Origin: Mycolicibacter terrae
GTDB taxonomy: Bacteria > Actinomycetota > Actinomycetes > Mycobacteriales > Mycobacteriaceae
Assembly: GCF_010727125.1 (NCBI RefSeq)
Contig: NZ_AP022564.1
Location: 2,356,001 to 2,420,000 of the forward strand
Reading direction: 5' to 3'
DNA length: 64,000 nt
The notes below the pieces were generated by a model. That model had not been told where the DNA came from. It ran no database searches and worked only from the letters and a program-made list of their open reading frames with translations. Position 1 is the stretch's first letter. Every line of letters starts with the position of its first letter. Of this stretch, positions 39,551 to 49,677 are shown piece by piece. Made by a program: the position numbers and the translations under genes.

Positions 39551-39598
39551 AGCCGGGGACGGCCCGGCACGCCACCGCGTGCCGGGCCTTCCCCGGCT
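39551..39598. terminator. Very stable hairpin after the PGRS gene
   Basis: Outer stem AGCCGGGGA/TCCCCGGCT (9 bp) and inner stem GGCCCGGCACGC/GCGTGCCGGGCC (12 bp) with a CACC loop, joined by one mismatch. It lies between the converging PGRS and GntR genes. No T-run follows in either direction, so it may act as a two-way terminator of the mycobacterial type. Confidence 0.8.
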
Positions 39599-39636
39599 CA
39601 AAGCCGCGTCCGCCGACCCTTAGGCCTCAGGACGCA

Positions 39637-40293
39637 CTATGACGCGCCCAGCACTCCGCGCGCGGTCAACTCCGCGATCACCACCTTGGCCCGCAAGTCC
39701 GCCCGCTCCATGTTCGCAGCGCGCGCTGCTTCAGGGTCCCGCCCGCGAATCGCCGCAGTCTCGGCTTCATACGTGTGGGCGAACTCCGCATTGCCCCGCG
39801 GGTATTTCCCCCAGAATCCGCGCGGCGCGAACACGCGTGCCGCGACGATCGCCGCCTGCAACTGGGGCCCGGCGTACTCCTCGACGATGATGCGCCGGTA
39901 GGCGTAGGCCGCCTCTTGAAACGCCGTGGGTTCCTTGCTGGCTCGCAACGTCCGCAGCGCCGCATCCAGTTCGGCAAGTACCCGCGGCGTCGGGTTGGTG
40001 GCCGCCCGCGCCGACGCGATGCCGTTCAGCACACCGTGCAGCTCATGCTGTTCGAGTACGGCGGCCTCATCGAACCGCTCGACGAACACTCCCCGGTGAT
40101 AACGGCTGACCACCAGGCCGTCGTGCTCAAGTTGATCCAGAGCCTGCTGAACAGGCAGTCGGCTGACACCCACGCTCGCCGCGATCGCATCGCGGTTGAT
40201 GCGGTCGCCTGTGCGCAGTTCACCGGATAGAACGAGGTCGACGATGTGGTTGACGACCAGTTCCTTCTCTTTGACCCCGTATTTCTTCGGCAC
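39637..40293 (-). CDS. GntR-family (FCD/FadR type) transcriptional regulator
   Basis: 218 residues. Winged helix-turn-helix at ~10-75 (GDRINRDAIAASVGVSRLPVQQALDQLEHDGLV) and a C-terminal FCD helical ligand domain (~90-205) with metal/ligand-type residues in EEYAGPQ and HTYEAE. Such proteins usually sense organic acids. Start GTG 40293, 8 bp after the prcA stop; its AGGGA ribosome-binding site directly follows the prcA stop codon, so it looks like the last gene of the pup-prcB-prcA unit. In Mtb a PPE gene lies at this side of prcA. Confidence 0.85.
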   Translation of the reverse strand: MPKKYGVKEKELVVNHIVDLVLSGELRTGDRINRDAIAASVGVSRLPVQQALDQLEHDGLVVSRYHRGVFVERFDEAAVLEQHELHGVLNGIASARAATNPTPRVLAELDAALRTLRASKEPTAFQEAAYAYRRIIVEEYAGPQLQAAIVAARVFAPRGFWGKYPRGNAEFAHTYEAETAAIRGRDPEAARAANMERADLRAKVVIAELTARGVLGAS

Positions 40294-40301
40294 CGCAATC
40301 C

Positions 40302-41048
40302 CTAGCCGGAAGCGTCGCCAGATGTCTCCCCCGACGAATCTGCCTGCGGCAGCAACTCTTCCAGCGCCGACCGGGCGATCCGGCGAAATGCCCGCTTCGG
40401 CCGGTTGGCGTCCAAGATGGCCACCTCGAGCGTTCCCGGGCCCAGTTCACGCTGCTCGGCGCCGTTGCCGGTGTCGGTCTGCTTGAGCGCATTGACGGCG
40501 ATCCGCAGGGCATCAGCCAGTGCGGCGTTCTCGGTGTAGGACTCCTTGAGCGCCGCGATCACCGGCTCGGTGGTGCCGCCCATCACCACGAAGTGCGGCT
40601 CATCGGTGATCGACCCGTCGTAGGTGATCCGGTACAGCTCAGGGGCTTTGGCCTGCCCCTGGTAGGCCACCCCGGCCACACACAACTCGACTTCGTACGG
40701 CTTGGCCTGCTCGGTGAAGATCGTTCCGAGGGTCTGGGCGTAGACGTTGGCCAGCTGGCGTGCGGTGACGTCGCGGCGGTCGTAGGCGTAGCCGCGAGTG
40801 TCGGCGAACTGGATGCCGCCGCGGCGCAGATTCTCGAACTCGTTGATCCGGCCCGCGGCGGCGAACCCGACGCGGTCATAGAGTTCGCTGATCTTCTGCA
40901 GTGAGCGCGAAGGGTTCTCGGCGACGAACAGCACCCCCTCGGCGTAGGCCAGCGCCACCACGCTGCGGCCACGGGCGATGCCTTTACGCGCCAGCTCACC
41001 GCGCTCACGCATCGCCTGCTCGGGCGAGATGAAGTACGGAAAGCTCAT
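40302..41048 (-). CDS. prcA: 20S proteasome alpha subunit
   Basis: 248 residues; forms the outer gated heptameric rings of the proteasome core. Starts [20 protein letters not shown], with the conserved [20 protein letters not shown] and [12 protein letters not shown] strands. The C-terminal ~30 residues are Ser/Asp-rich and disordered. ATG 41048 overlaps the prcB stop (ATGA), giving coupled synthesis of alpha and beta subunits. Confidence 0.97.
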   Translation of the reverse strand: MSFPYFISPEQAMRERGELARKGIARGRSVVALAYAEGVLFVAENPSRSLQKISELYDRVGFAAAGRINEFENLRRGGIQFADTRGYAYDRRDVTARQLANVYAQTLGTIFTEQAKPYEVELCVAGVAYQGQAKAPELYRITYDGSITDEPHFVVMGGTTEPVIAALKESYTENAALADALRIAVNALKQTDTGNGAEQRELGPGTLEVAILDANRPKRAFRRIARSALEELLPQADSSGETSGDASG

Positions 41049-41929
41049 TTCTTACCCCGCTTGGTCTTCCGCCCCGAATCCCCTCCGCGCGTTCGGCTCT
41101 CGATGACTTCCCGGGCCAGTTCGGCAATACGTTCCTCGGGAACGTCGACGGCACCGTCGGCGTCGATGGTGACCGCCGTCGGATAGATGCCGCGCACCAG
41201 ATCCGGTCCGCCGGTGGCGGAATCGTCGTCGGCGGCGTCGTAAAGCGCCTCGACTGCCACCTTCAGCGCCGATTCCTTATCGGTCGCCTGCCCGTAAAGC
41301 TTCTTCATCGACGACTTGGCGAACAACGATCCGGAGCCCACCGCCTGGTAGCCCTCCTCCTCGATGTTCCAACCGCCGGCGGCGTCGAACGACACGATGC
41401 GCCCGGCGTGCTCGGTGTCGGCGTCGTCGATGTCATAGGCGACCAGCAGCGGCAGCGCCAGCAACCCCTGCATCGCCGCACCGAGGTTGCCGCGCACCAT
41501 GATCGCCAGCCGGTTCACCTTTCCGGCGAACGTCAGCGGCACCCCTTCAAGCTTCTCGTAGTGCTCCAGCTCGACGGCGTAGAGCCGGGCGAACTCGACC
41601 GCGATCGCCGCGGTTCCGGCGATCCCGGTGGCGGTGTAATCGTCGGTGATGTAGACCTTCTGGACGTCGCGCCCGGCGATCATATTGCCCTGCGTGGAGC
41701 GCCGGTCCCCGGCCATCACCACGCCGCCGGGGTACTTCAGCGCGACGATCGTGGTGCCGTGCGGCAGATCCACCCCGGCGCCGGAGTTCAGGCCCGCACC
41801 ACCCGCCGGCAGCAGATCCGGCGCCTGACGGCGCAGGAAGTCAGAGAACGACGACAGGTCTACCGGGCTGGACGGCATCCCTGGAAGTGCGGAACTGACA
41901 GGAAGACGATCATGGAAGGGCCAGCTCAC
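41045..41929 (-). CDS. prcB: 20S proteasome beta subunit
   Basis: 294 residues from GTG 41929. A 58-residue propeptide ends in LPHG; autocleavage exposes Thr59 of [20 protein letters not shown] as the catalytic N-terminal nucleophile. The N-terminal-nucleophile fold is complete. Start GTG overlaps the pup stop (GTGA), so pup, prcB and prcA are chained by 4-nt overlaps. The enzyme degrades pupylated proteins delivered by Mpa. Confidence 0.97.
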   Translation of the reverse strand: MSWPFHDRLPVSSALPGMPSSPVDLSSFSDFLRRQAPDLLPAGGAGLNSGAGVDLPHGTTIVALKYPGGVVMAGDRRSTQGNMIAGRDVQKVYITDDYTATGIAGTAAIAVEFARLYAVELEHYEKLEGVPLTFAGKVNRLAIMVRGNLGAAMQGLLALPLLVAYDIDDADTEHAGRIVSFDAAGGWNIEEEGYQAVGSGSLFAKSSMKKLYGQATDKESALKVAVEALYDAADDDSATGGPDLVRGIYPTAVTIDADGAVDVPEERIAELAREVIESRTRGGDSGRKTKRGKK

Positions 41930-42120
41930 TGGCCGCCCTTTTGGACGTACGCGCGCACGAAGTCCTCCGCGTTCTCCTCCAGCACGTCGTCGATCTCGTC
42001 GAGCAGGTCGTCGGTCTCGCCGGTCAGCTTCTCGCGACGCTCCTGGCCGGCGGCCGCGGGACCGGTGGGGTCGTCCTCGTCGCCACCGCCACCGCCACGC
42101 TTGGTCTGCTCCTGAGCCAT
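41926..42120 (-). CDS. pup: Prokaryotic ubiquitin-like protein Pup
   Basis: 64 residues, same length as Mtb Pup. Intrinsically disordered N terminus ([17 protein letters not shown]), helical central part ([20 protein letters not shown]) that binds Mpa, and the C terminus QKGGQ. The terminal Gln must be deamidated by Dop before ligation to substrate lysines. I took ATG 42120; an upstream in-frame start would add 14 residues not found in the family. Confidence 0.97.
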   Translation of the reverse strand: MAQEQTKRGGGGGDEDDPTGPAAAGQERREKLTGETDDLLDEIDDVLEENAEDFVRAYVQKGGQ

Positions 42121-42221
42121 CGCTGCCTCCTGCATCTCCATCGGCTTGCGCATCACGCGCACGTCGGTTTCTCCACCCTACCGTCGGCACCGACGCGGAA
42201 GTGGGCTAAGGCGCGCGGCGC

Positions 42222-43730
42222 CTAGGTGGTTAGTTGTTCGACCAGCTCAGCAGCGCTGTCCACCGAGTCCAGCAGCGCCCCGACGTGGGCTTTGCTGCCG
42301 CGCAGCGGCTCCAGTGTGGGAATCCGGACCAGCGACTCCCCGCCGAGGTCGAAGATCACCGAGTCCCAGCTGGCCGCCGCGATGTCGGCGCCGAATCGGC
42401 GCAGGCACTCGCCGCGGAAGTAGGCACGGGTGTCGGTCGGTGGGTTGTCCACCGCGTCGAGCACCTGCTGCTCGGTGATCAGCCGCTGCATGGAGCCGCG
42501 GGCGACCAGCCGGTTGTAAAGACCCTTGTCCAGCCGGACATCGGAGTACTGCAGATCGATCAGGTGTAGCCGCGGAGCCGACCAGCTCAGGTTCTCCCGC
42601 TGCCGGAAGCCCTCCAGCAGGCGCAGCTTGGCCGGCCAGTCCAGCAGGTCGGCGCACTCCATCGGGTCGCGTTCCAGCTGGTCGAGGACCCGCGCCCAGG
42701 TCTCGACGATGTCGGTGGCACGCGGATCGGGATCGCGGGCGTCGACAAGCTTGGTCACCCGGTCCAGGTAAATCCGTTGTAGCGCAAGGGCGGTCATCTC
42801 CCGACCGTCGGCCAGCGCGACGGTCGCCCGCAGCGTCGGGTCACGGCTGATCACGTGCACCGCACGCACCGGACGGGCCAGGATCAGGTCGGACAGATCG
42901 ATGCCGTGCTCGGCGCCCTCCTCAATGAGATCGAGCACCAGCGCGGTGGTGCCCACCTTCAGATACGTCGAGGTCTCGGCAAGGTTGGCGTCTCCGATGA
43001 TGACGTGCAGCCGCCGGTACTTGTCGGCGTCGGCGTGCGGTTCATCGCGGGTGTTGATGATGCCGCGCTTGAGGGTGGTCTCCAGGCCGACCTCAACCTC
43101 GATGTAGTCGGCGCGCTGCGAGAGCTGAAAGCCCGGTTCGTCACCGGCGGGGCCCAGGCCGACCCGGCCGGAGCCGGTGACCACCTGTCGCGACACCAGG
43201 AACGGGGTCAAGCCGGCGATGATCGCCGAGAACGGCGTCTGCCTGCTCATCAGGTAGTTCTCGTGGGTGCCGTAGGAGGCGCCCTTGTTGTCGATGTTGT
43301 TCTTGTAGAGCTGCAGCTTGGCGGCCCCCGGGACGCTGGCCACGTGGCGGGCGGCGGCCTCCATCACCCGCTCACCGGCCTTGTCCCAGATCACCGCGTC
43401 CAGCGGGTCGGTGACCTCGGGCGCGGAGTACTCCGGGTGGGCATGGTCGACGTAGAGCCGTGCCCCGTTGGTCAGGATCATGTTGGCCGCCCCGACCTCG
43501 TCGGCGTCAATGATCGGCGGCGGGCCGGACGAGCGGCTCAGGTCGAACCCGCGGGCATCCCGCAGTGGGGACTCCACCTCGTAGTCCCAGCGGGTGCGCT
43601 TGGCACGCGGGATCCCGGCCGCGGCGGCATAGGCCAGCACCGCCTGAGTGGAGGTCAGGATCGGGTTCGCGGTCGGATCCGATGGCGAAGCGATGCCGTA
43701 TTCGACTTCGGTGCCGATGATCCGTTGCAT
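42222..43730 (-). CDS. dop: Depupylase / Pup deamidase
   Basis: 502 residues, carboxylate-amine ligase fold. N-terminal [20 protein letters not shown] carries the ATP/Mg site glutamates (TEVEYG); [13 protein letters not shown] contains the conserved catalytic aspartate; [19 protein letters not shown] is a further conserved block. Converts Pup-Gln to Pup-Glu and removes Pup from substrates. Located 101 bp upstream of pup on the same strand, as in Mtb (Rv2112c). The ligase PafA is not in this window. Confidence 0.97.
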   Translation of the reverse strand: MQRIIGTEVEYGIASPSDPTANPILTSTQAVLAYAAAAGIPRAKRTRWDYEVESPLRDARGFDLSRSSGPPPIIDADEVGAANMILTNGARLYVDHAHPEYSAPEVTDPLDAVIWDKAGERVMEAAARHVASVPGAAKLQLYKNNIDNKGASYGTHENYLMSRQTPFSAIIAGLTPFLVSRQVVTGSGRVGLGPAGDEPGFQLSQRADYIEVEVGLETTLKRGIINTRDEPHADADKYRRLHVIIGDANLAETSTYLKVGTTALVLDLIEEGAEHGIDLSDLILARPVRAVHVISRDPTLRATVALADGREMTALALQRIYLDRVTKLVDARDPDPRATDIVETWARVLDQLERDPMECADLLDWPAKLRLLEGFRQRENLSWSAPRLHLIDLQYSDVRLDKGLYNRLVARGSMQRLITEQQVLDAVDNPPTDTRAYFRGECLRRFGADIAAASWDSVIFDLGGESLVRIPTLEPLRGSKAHVGALLDSVDSAAELVEQLTT

Positions 43731-43785
43731 CGCCCCAGCCTAGGCGAGGGTGTCAGCGGCTCACGCGGGTGGCGTGCGGGCGCCA

Positions 43786-44115
43786 CTACTTTCGCGCAGC
43801 AGCACCTTGCCGCGTGGCGCCCAGAGTCCGGTGGGCCATCTCCTTGGCCGCGGCGATGATGGTGTCCGCGTCCGGCTCGACGGCGCCGGCGTAGGCAGCG
43901 TTCAAAAGGCCATCGACGGCGTAGTACAACAGTGCAGCCGTGGTGCGCGGATCGCCCACCGTGGCGGCGCCGGCGGCTACGGCGGTAGCGATGGCGTCGG
44001 CAAGCAGCGTGATGACTTTCGAATCGGCTTGGCGTAGTTGGCGCAATCCGTCGCCGGACGCCTGCGAGAACACCGCCCGGTGCAGGGCCGCATTGGCGAT
44101 GTCGTAGTTCGGTAA
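43786..44115 (-). pseudogene. TetR-family regulator remnant lacking the DNA-binding domain
   Basis: A frame ending at 43786 encodes the C-terminal ligand-domain part of a TetR regulator (NYDIANAALHRAVFSQASGD, LADAIATAVAAG, ALLYYAVDGLLNAAYAG). The protein-like sequence continues upstream of the only start (GTG 44073) to about 44115, where it runs into the start of the oppositely oriented gene at 44131. No helix-turn-helix coding remains in any frame upstream. I interpret it as a decayed gene truncated at its 5' side. Confidence 0.65.
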
Positions 44116-44130
44116 AGAGAGGAGGCTCGT

Positions 44131-44553
44131 ATGACAACAACGCAGGCCGCTACCGGACAGGACATCGCCGCGACCGCGGCGCCCACCAATGCTCTGAGCC
44201 TGATGGCACTCGGTCGGGTGCTCCTTGCCGCCGCCTCACTGGCCGCACCGAGGGGCTTCGCCAAGATCGTCGGGGTCACACCGTCCCCCGAACTCACCTA
44301 CATGACCAGGATCTATGGCGCCCGCGCGTGTGCGATGGGCCTGGCTTACCTCACCAGCGCCACCGCGCAACGCCGTCGCTGGAAACGTTTCTCCCTGGCG
44401 GTGGACACCATCGACACCGTCAACGGCTTCGCCCACCTTCTGCGCCGCGATCTCCCGCTGCGCGCGGCACTCAGCATGGTGGCTCTGACGGGCACCTATG
44501 CGGCTATCGGCGCGACCGAAGTCGCCGCAGAGCAGTTCGCCACCTCGAGCTAG
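44131..44553 (+). CDS. Small membrane protein, unknown function
   Basis: 140 residues with about four hydrophobic segments (SLMALGRVLLAAASLAAP, ARACAMGLAYLTSA, FSLAVDTIDTVNGFAHLL, ALSMVALTGTYAAIGA). The pattern of a small four-helix membrane protein with a RIYGAR motif recalls DUF4267-like families, but I do not recognise it firmly. GGAGG lies 5 nt before ATG 44131. Together with the TetR remnant it occupies the place of Rv2113-Rv2114 of Mtb. Confidence 0.7.
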   Translation: MTTTQAATGQDIAATAAPTNALSLMALGRVLLAAASLAAPRGFAKIVGVTPSPELTYMTRIYGARACAMGLAYLTSATAQRRRWKRFSLAVDTIDTVNGFAHLLRRDLPLRAALSMVALTGTYAAIGATEVAAEQFATSS

Positions 44554-44573
44554 GCGAGCCCGCCGGCCCGCAC

Positions 44574-44629
44574 GAGCGTGCACAGTTGTACACGATTTGC
44601 GGCGTGTCGCTGGGCAAACACGCACGCTC
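44574..44629 (+). repeat. 56-bp dispersed element, copy B
   Basis: Starts GAGCGTGCACAGTTGTAC and ends CACGCACGCTC; 49 of 56 positions equal copy C (52232). It lies between the stops of the converging membrane protein and mpa genes, where its foldback ends might serve as a terminator. Confidence 0.9.
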
Positions 44630-44646
44630 GCGCGAGAAGGAAGTTG

Positions 44647-46479
44647 CTACAGGTACTGGCCCAGGTTGGACTCGGTGTCGATGGCCCGGCTCGCGCTCGA
44701 GCTCTTGCCGGTGACCAGGGTGCGGATGTAGACGATCCGCTCCCCCTTCTTGCCCGAGATCCGCGCCCAGTCATCGGGATTGGTGGTGTTGGGCAGGTCT
44801 TCGTTCTCGGCGAACTCATCGACGATCGAGTCCAGCAGGTGCTGGATGCGCAGGCCGGGCTGGCCGGTCTCCAGCACCGACTTGATCGCGTTCTTCTTCG
44901 CCCGGTCGACGACGTTCTGGATCATCGCCCCGGAGTTGAAGTCCTTGAAGTACATGACTTCCTTGTCCCCGTTGGCGTAGGTGACCTCCAGGAACCGGTT
45001 GTCGTCGATCTCGGCGTACATCCGGTCGACGACCTTCTCGATCATCGCCTTGATGCAGGCCGCGCGGTCCCCGCCGAACTCAGCCAGGTCGTCGGCGTGC
45101 ACCGGCAGGCCCACGGTGAGGTACTTGGAGAAGATGTCCTGGGCGGCTTCGGCGTCCGGGCGCTCGATCTTGATCTTGACGTCGAGGCGACCGGGCCGCA
45201 GGATCGCCGGGTCGATCATGTCCTCCCGGTTGGAGGCTCCGATCACGATGACGTTTTCCAGCCCCTCCACGCCATCGATCTCGCTCAGCAGCTGCGGAAC
45301 CACCGTCGTCTCCACGTCCGAGGAGACACCGGTGCCGCGGGTGCGGAAGATCGAGTCCATCTCGTCGAAGAACACGATCACCGGGGTGCCTTCGGACGCC
45401 TTTTCCCTGGCGCGCTGGAAGATCAGCCGGATGTGACGCTCGGTCTCCCCCACGAACTTGTTGAGCAGCTCGGGACCCTTGATGTTGAGGAAGTACGACT
45501 TGGCCTCGTGGGCGTCGTCGCCGCGGACCTCGGCCATCTTCTTGGCCAGCGAGTTGGCTACCGCCTTGGCGATCAGTGTCTTACCGCAGCCGGGTGGGCC
45601 GTAGAGCAGCACACCCTTGGGCGGGCGCAGCGAATACTCCCGGTAGAGCTCCTTGTGCAGGAACGGCAGCTCCACGGCGTCGCGGATCTGCTCGATCTGA
45701 CGACCGAGACCACCGATGTCGCCGTAGCTGACGTCGGGCACCTCCTCGAGCACCAGGTCTTCGACCTCGGCCTTGGGGATGCGCTCGAACGCGTAACCGG
45801 CCTTGGTGTCGACCAGCAGCGAATCGCCGGGGCGCAGCTTGCGGGGACGCCGGTCATCGGACATGGCGTCCGGGTGGCGTTCGGGCAGGTCCTCGGCGAC
45901 CAGCGGCTCGGCCAGCCACACGATGCGCTCCTCGTCGGCGTGACCCACCACCAGCGCCCGGTGGCCGTCGGCCAGCACCTCGCGCAGGGTGGAAATCTCG
46001 CCGACCGATTCGAAGGCGGTGGCCTCGACCACCGTCAGAGCCTCGTTGAGCCGCACCGTCTGGCCCTTTTTCAGCGTCGCGACGTCGATGTTCGGCGAGA
46101 TGTTCAGCCGCATCCGGCGCCCGGAGGTAAACACGTCGACGGTGTCGTCCTCGTGGCTGCCCAGCAGCACGCCGTACCCGCTGGGCGGCTGACCCAGCCG
46201 GTCGACCTCCTCACGCAGCGCCAGCAGCTGCTGACGCGCGTCTTTGAGGGTGTCCATCAGCTTGGAGTTGCGCGCGGTCAGCGAGTCGATGTGCGCTTCG
46301 AGCTGCCGCACGTCGCGCCCGACCCGGGCGGTGTCCTGCGGTGTGTTGTCCAGCTGCTCGCGCAGCACTGCGGCCTCGCGGCGCAGCTCCTCCAGCTCGG
46401 CGAGGTCGTCGCCAGGCGTGAGCGACCCCCCGGAAGCGTCGAAGGCCTCAGAACGCCCTGAGTCTCCCATGTTGTCCAT
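44647..46479 (-). CDS. mpa: Proteasome-associated AAA ATPase Mpa (ARC)
   Basis: 610 residues (Mtb 609). N-terminal coiled coil (~20-90: [35 protein letters not shown]) that captures Pup, double OB ring (~95-240), AAA module with Walker A GPPGCGKT, Walker [11 protein letters not shown], and the C-terminal GQYL tail that docks in the proteasome alpha ring and opens the gate. Start ATG 46479 has AAAGGAG 6 nt upstream. Unfolds pupylated proteins into PrcBA. Confidence 0.97.
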   Translation of the reverse strand: MDNMGDSGRSEAFDASGGSLTPGDDLAELEELRREAAVLREQLDNTPQDTARVGRDVRQLEAHIDSLTARNSKLMDTLKDARQQLLALREEVDRLGQPPSGYGVLLGSHEDDTVDVFTSGRRMRLNISPNIDVATLKKGQTVRLNEALTVVEATAFESVGEISTLREVLADGHRALVVGHADEERIVWLAEPLVAEDLPERHPDAMSDDRRPRKLRPGDSLLVDTKAGYAFERIPKAEVEDLVLEEVPDVSYGDIGGLGRQIEQIRDAVELPFLHKELYREYSLRPPKGVLLYGPPGCGKTLIAKAVANSLAKKMAEVRGDDAHEAKSYFLNIKGPELLNKFVGETERHIRLIFQRAREKASEGTPVIVFFDEMDSIFRTRGTGVSSDVETTVVPQLLSEIDGVEGLENVIVIGASNREDMIDPAILRPGRLDVKIKIERPDAEAAQDIFSKYLTVGLPVHADDLAEFGGDRAACIKAMIEKVVDRMYAEIDDNRFLEVTYANGDKEVMYFKDFNSGAMIQNVVDRAKKNAIKSVLETGQPGLRIQHLLDSIVDEFAENEDLPNTTNPDDWARISGKKGERIVYIRTLVTGKSSSASRAIDTESNLGQYL

Positions 46480-46625
46480 GCTGCGCTCCTTTCCCGAACT
46501 GGAAGTTGAAGCGACGGATACCTCAACGCTACCGGCCATTGTGCATTCGCGTGCGCAGTGGCAATCCGACACACCGGGAAACGCTGTTAGCCTTGGTAAC
46601 GATTCAAGCCGTCGAAAGGACCTTT

Positions 46626-47114
46626 GTGACCGTGAAATACCTAGCCACAGGCATCGCAGCAGCCGCGCTCGTCGGGGCCGCCGCAGCAGGTGTGACCTCG
46701 GTTGCAACCGTCACTCCGCAGGTGCAGTTGACGGTGTTCGGCGCGCCGCTGCCGCTGGACCCGCCGGCCGCGGTGCCGGCGCCGGAGCAGCTGACCGACG
46801 TCCTCAACACGCTGGCCGACCCGGGTATCCCCGCTGCCGGCAAGTCGTACCTGATCGAGGGCGGGCTGGGCCCGGTCGAGAGCAGCATCATGGACCGCAA
46901 GATGGCCAAGGCCGCCGCGAACGGCAAGTTCCCGCTGGCGATCAGCGTGGCCAACATCGCCCCGGCCGGCCTCGGCGCGGCCACCGCGGACGTCACCGCC
47001 TCCGGGCCGCAGATGGAGCCGCGCACGGTCAACCTGACGTTCGTGGACCAGGGCGGCTGGAAGCTGTCCAAGACGTCGCTGATGACGCTGTCGCAGATGA
47101 CCTCGTCGAACTGA
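46626..47114 (+). CDS. MTB12/CFP-2-family secreted protein
   Basis: 162 residues from GTG 46626, with AAAGGA 5 nt upstream. Signal peptide ([20 protein letters not shown]) then a small alpha/beta domain: [55 protein letters not shown]. It resembles the low-molecular-weight antigen MTB12 (Rv2376c) family and is a paralogue of the next gene; both share the LTDVL...L.DP..P pattern. No lipobox, so probably soluble and secreted. Function unknown; divergent from mpa. Confidence 0.8.
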   Translation: MTVKYLATGIAAAALVGAAAAGVTSVATVTPQVQLTVFGAPLPLDPPAAVPAPEQLTDVLNTLADPGIPAAGKSYLIEGGLGPVESSIMDRKMAKAAANGKFPLAISVANIAPAGLGAATADVTASGPQMEPRTVNLTFVDQGGWKLSKTSLMTLSQMTSSN

Positions 47115-47124
47115 CCCCGACTGG

Positions 47125-47652
47125 ATGTCCCGGCAGCGCATCGCCGTGAGCACCGCCGTGGCGGTGGTGCTGGCGCTGTCGGGCTGTACCGGCCATCAGG
47201 CGGCGCCACCGACGGCCGAACTGCCGCCGACGTCGACCACGACGGTGGCGGCAGAACCGCCGGCTTCGGCGATGCCGGCACCTGAGGCGCTGACCGATGT
47301 GCTGTACCGCCTGTCCGACCCGGAGGTTCCCGGGGTGGAGAAGGTGGGCCTCATCGAGGGCGCCAAGCCCACCGACGCCGAGACCATCGACAAGTTCGCC
47401 ACCGCGCTCAAAGACGGCGGGTACCTGCCGCTGAAACTCGAGGCCGCCGGGCTGACCTGGTCGGACCGCCACCCGGGCAACCTGACCGCCGACGTCACCG
47501 TCGACACCGCCAACCCCGACACCGGCGGGTTCGCGTTCCCGATGGAGTTCAGGCCGCACGACGGAGGCTGGCAGCTGTCGCAGGAGACCGCCAAAACGCT
47601 GTTGGCATTCGGCAAGGCGCACGCCGGATCCACCGCGCCCGCCACGCCGTAG
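47125..47652 (+). CDS. lppK: Lipoprotein LppK (MTB12-like domain)
   Basis: 175 residues. Lipoprotein signal with lipobox LSGC (~residue 20), a Thr/Pro-rich linker, then the same domain as the preceding protein (PAPEALTDVLYRLSDPEVPG...GGWQLSQE). Corresponds to Rv2116 by position next to mpa. It starts 10 bp after the previous stop, so the two paralogues are cotranscribed, as a lipid-anchored and a soluble version. Confidence 0.85.
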   Translation: MSRQRIAVSTAVAVVLALSGCTGHQAAPPTAELPPTSTTTVAAEPPASAMPAPEALTDVLYRLSDPEVPGVEKVGLIEGAKPTDAETIDKFATALKDGGYLPLKLEAAGLTWSDRHPGNLTADVTVDTANPDTGGFAFPMEFRPHDGGWQLSQETAKTLLAFGKAHAGSTAPATP

Positions 47653-47654
47653 CC

Positions 47655-47948
47655 ATGTGGATCGGCTGGTTGGAGTTCGACCTGCTGCTCGGGGACGTGC
47701 ATTCGCTCAAAGAGAAGCGGTCGGTGGTGCGCCCGATCGTCGCGGAGTTGCAGCGCAAGTTCAATGTCTCAGCGGCCGAGACGGATTCGGCGGATCTGCA
47801 CCGGCGCAGCGGGATCGGCCTGTCCGCGGTGTCCGGCGAGCGCGGTCGCCTGGTGGAGGTGCTGGACGCGGCCGAACGTCTGGTGGCCGCCCGCCCGGAG
47901 GTCGAGCTGCTGTCGGTGCGCCGCGGGCTGCGCCGCAGCGACGACTAG
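47655..47948 (+). CDS. DUF503 family protein (Rv2117-like)
   Basis: 97 residues: MWIGWLEFDLLLGDVHSLKE, KRSVVRPIVAELQRKFNVSAAE, a compact alpha/beta (ferredoxin-like) domain. Homologues elsewhere (YlxP) sit near ribosome-maturation genes. Begins 2 bp after lppK, likely the same transcript. Confidence 0.88.
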   Translation: MWIGWLEFDLLLGDVHSLKEKRSVVRPIVAELQRKFNVSAAETDSADLHRRSGIGLSAVSGERGRLVEVLDAAERLVAARPEVELLSVRRGLRRSDD

Positions 47949-47974
47949 GGCTGTGACGCAAGCCGTTTCACCGA

Positions 47975-48871
<897 letters not shown>

Positions 48872-48873
48872 CT

Positions 48874-49677
48874 ATGAGCCGGCCCGCGTTGTCCCCGTCG
48901 CGTGCGGTCGACTTCAAACAGTGCCCGCTGCTGTACCGCTTCCGGGCGATCGACCGGCTGGCCGAGGCACCGTCGGCGGCGCAGCTGCGCGGCTCGGTGG
49001 TGCACGGCGCACTGGAGCGGCTCTACGCGCTGCCGGCGCCGCAGCGTGACCCCGAGGCGGCTGCGGGCCTGGTGGTTCCGTCGTGGGAGCAGCTGATCAG
49101 CGCCGAGCCGGGCCTGGGCGACGGGCTCGACACCGACAAGCTGCTGGCCGAGGCCCGCAGGCTGCTCACCGGCTACTACCGGCTGGAGGATCCGCGCCGC
49201 TTCGATCCGCAGAGCTGCGAGCAGCGCGTCGAGGTCGAGCTGGCCGACGGGACCCTGCTGCGGGGTTTCGTCGACCGCATCGACGTGGCGCCGTCGGGCG
49301 GGCTGCGGGTGGTCGACTACAAGACCGGCAGAGCACCGTCGGCGACCAGGGCGTCGGCCGAATCGAAGGCGCTGTTCCAGATGAAGTTCTACGCGGTGGC
49401 GCTGCTGCGATCACGCGGGGTGCTGCCCGCACAGCTGCGGCTGATCTACCTCGCCGACGGCCAGCTGCTGGACTACGCCCCTGACCACGCGGAGCTGCTG
49501 CGTTTCGAGAAGACTTTGATCGCCATCTGGCGGGCCATCCAAACCGCCGGCGCCACAGGTGATTTCCGGCCCAACCCCTCGCGGTTGTGTGACCGTTGCG
49601 CGCACCGCGCGCTGTGCCCGGCGTTCGGCGGGACCCCGCCGGCCTACCCCGGCTGGCCCGCGGACCAAGCGGCGTGA
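48874..49677 (+). CDS. RecB-family PD-(D/E)XK nuclease with Fe-S cysteine cluster (Rv2119-like)
   Basis: 267 residues. Catalytic core: GFVDRIDVAP and LRVVDYKTGR (D...D-x-K), N-terminal helix LSPSRAVDFKQCPLLYRF. One N-terminal cysteine plus CDRCAHRALC at the C terminus form the four-cysteine iron-sulfur staple known from AddB/Cas4 nucleases. Probably a single-strand DNA exonuclease in repair. ATG 48874 lies 8 nt after TAGGGT (48860-48865), so leaderless. It overlaps the next gene by 4 nt (GTGA). Confidence 0.9.
   Translation: MSRPALSPSRAVDFKQCPLLYRFRAIDRLAEAPSAAQLRGSVVHGALERLYALPAPQRDPEAAAGLVVPSWEQLISAEPGLGDGLDTDKLLAEARRLLTGYYRLEDPRRFDPQSCEQRVEVELADGTLLRGFVDRIDVAPSGGLRVVDYKTGRAPSATRASAESKALFQMKFYAVALLRSRGVLPAQLRLIYLADGQLLDYAPDHAELLRFEKTLIAIWRAIQTAGATGDFRPNPSRLCDRCAHRALCPAFGGTPPAYPGWPADQAA

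Noticed and set aside
43977..44297. 106-residue minus-strand frame overlapping the small membrane protein gene
   Set aside because: Out of frame with the TetR remnant and antisense to the gene at 44131; no family-like sequence.
44578..46461. 627-residue plus-strand frame
   Set aside because: Antisense shadow of mpa.
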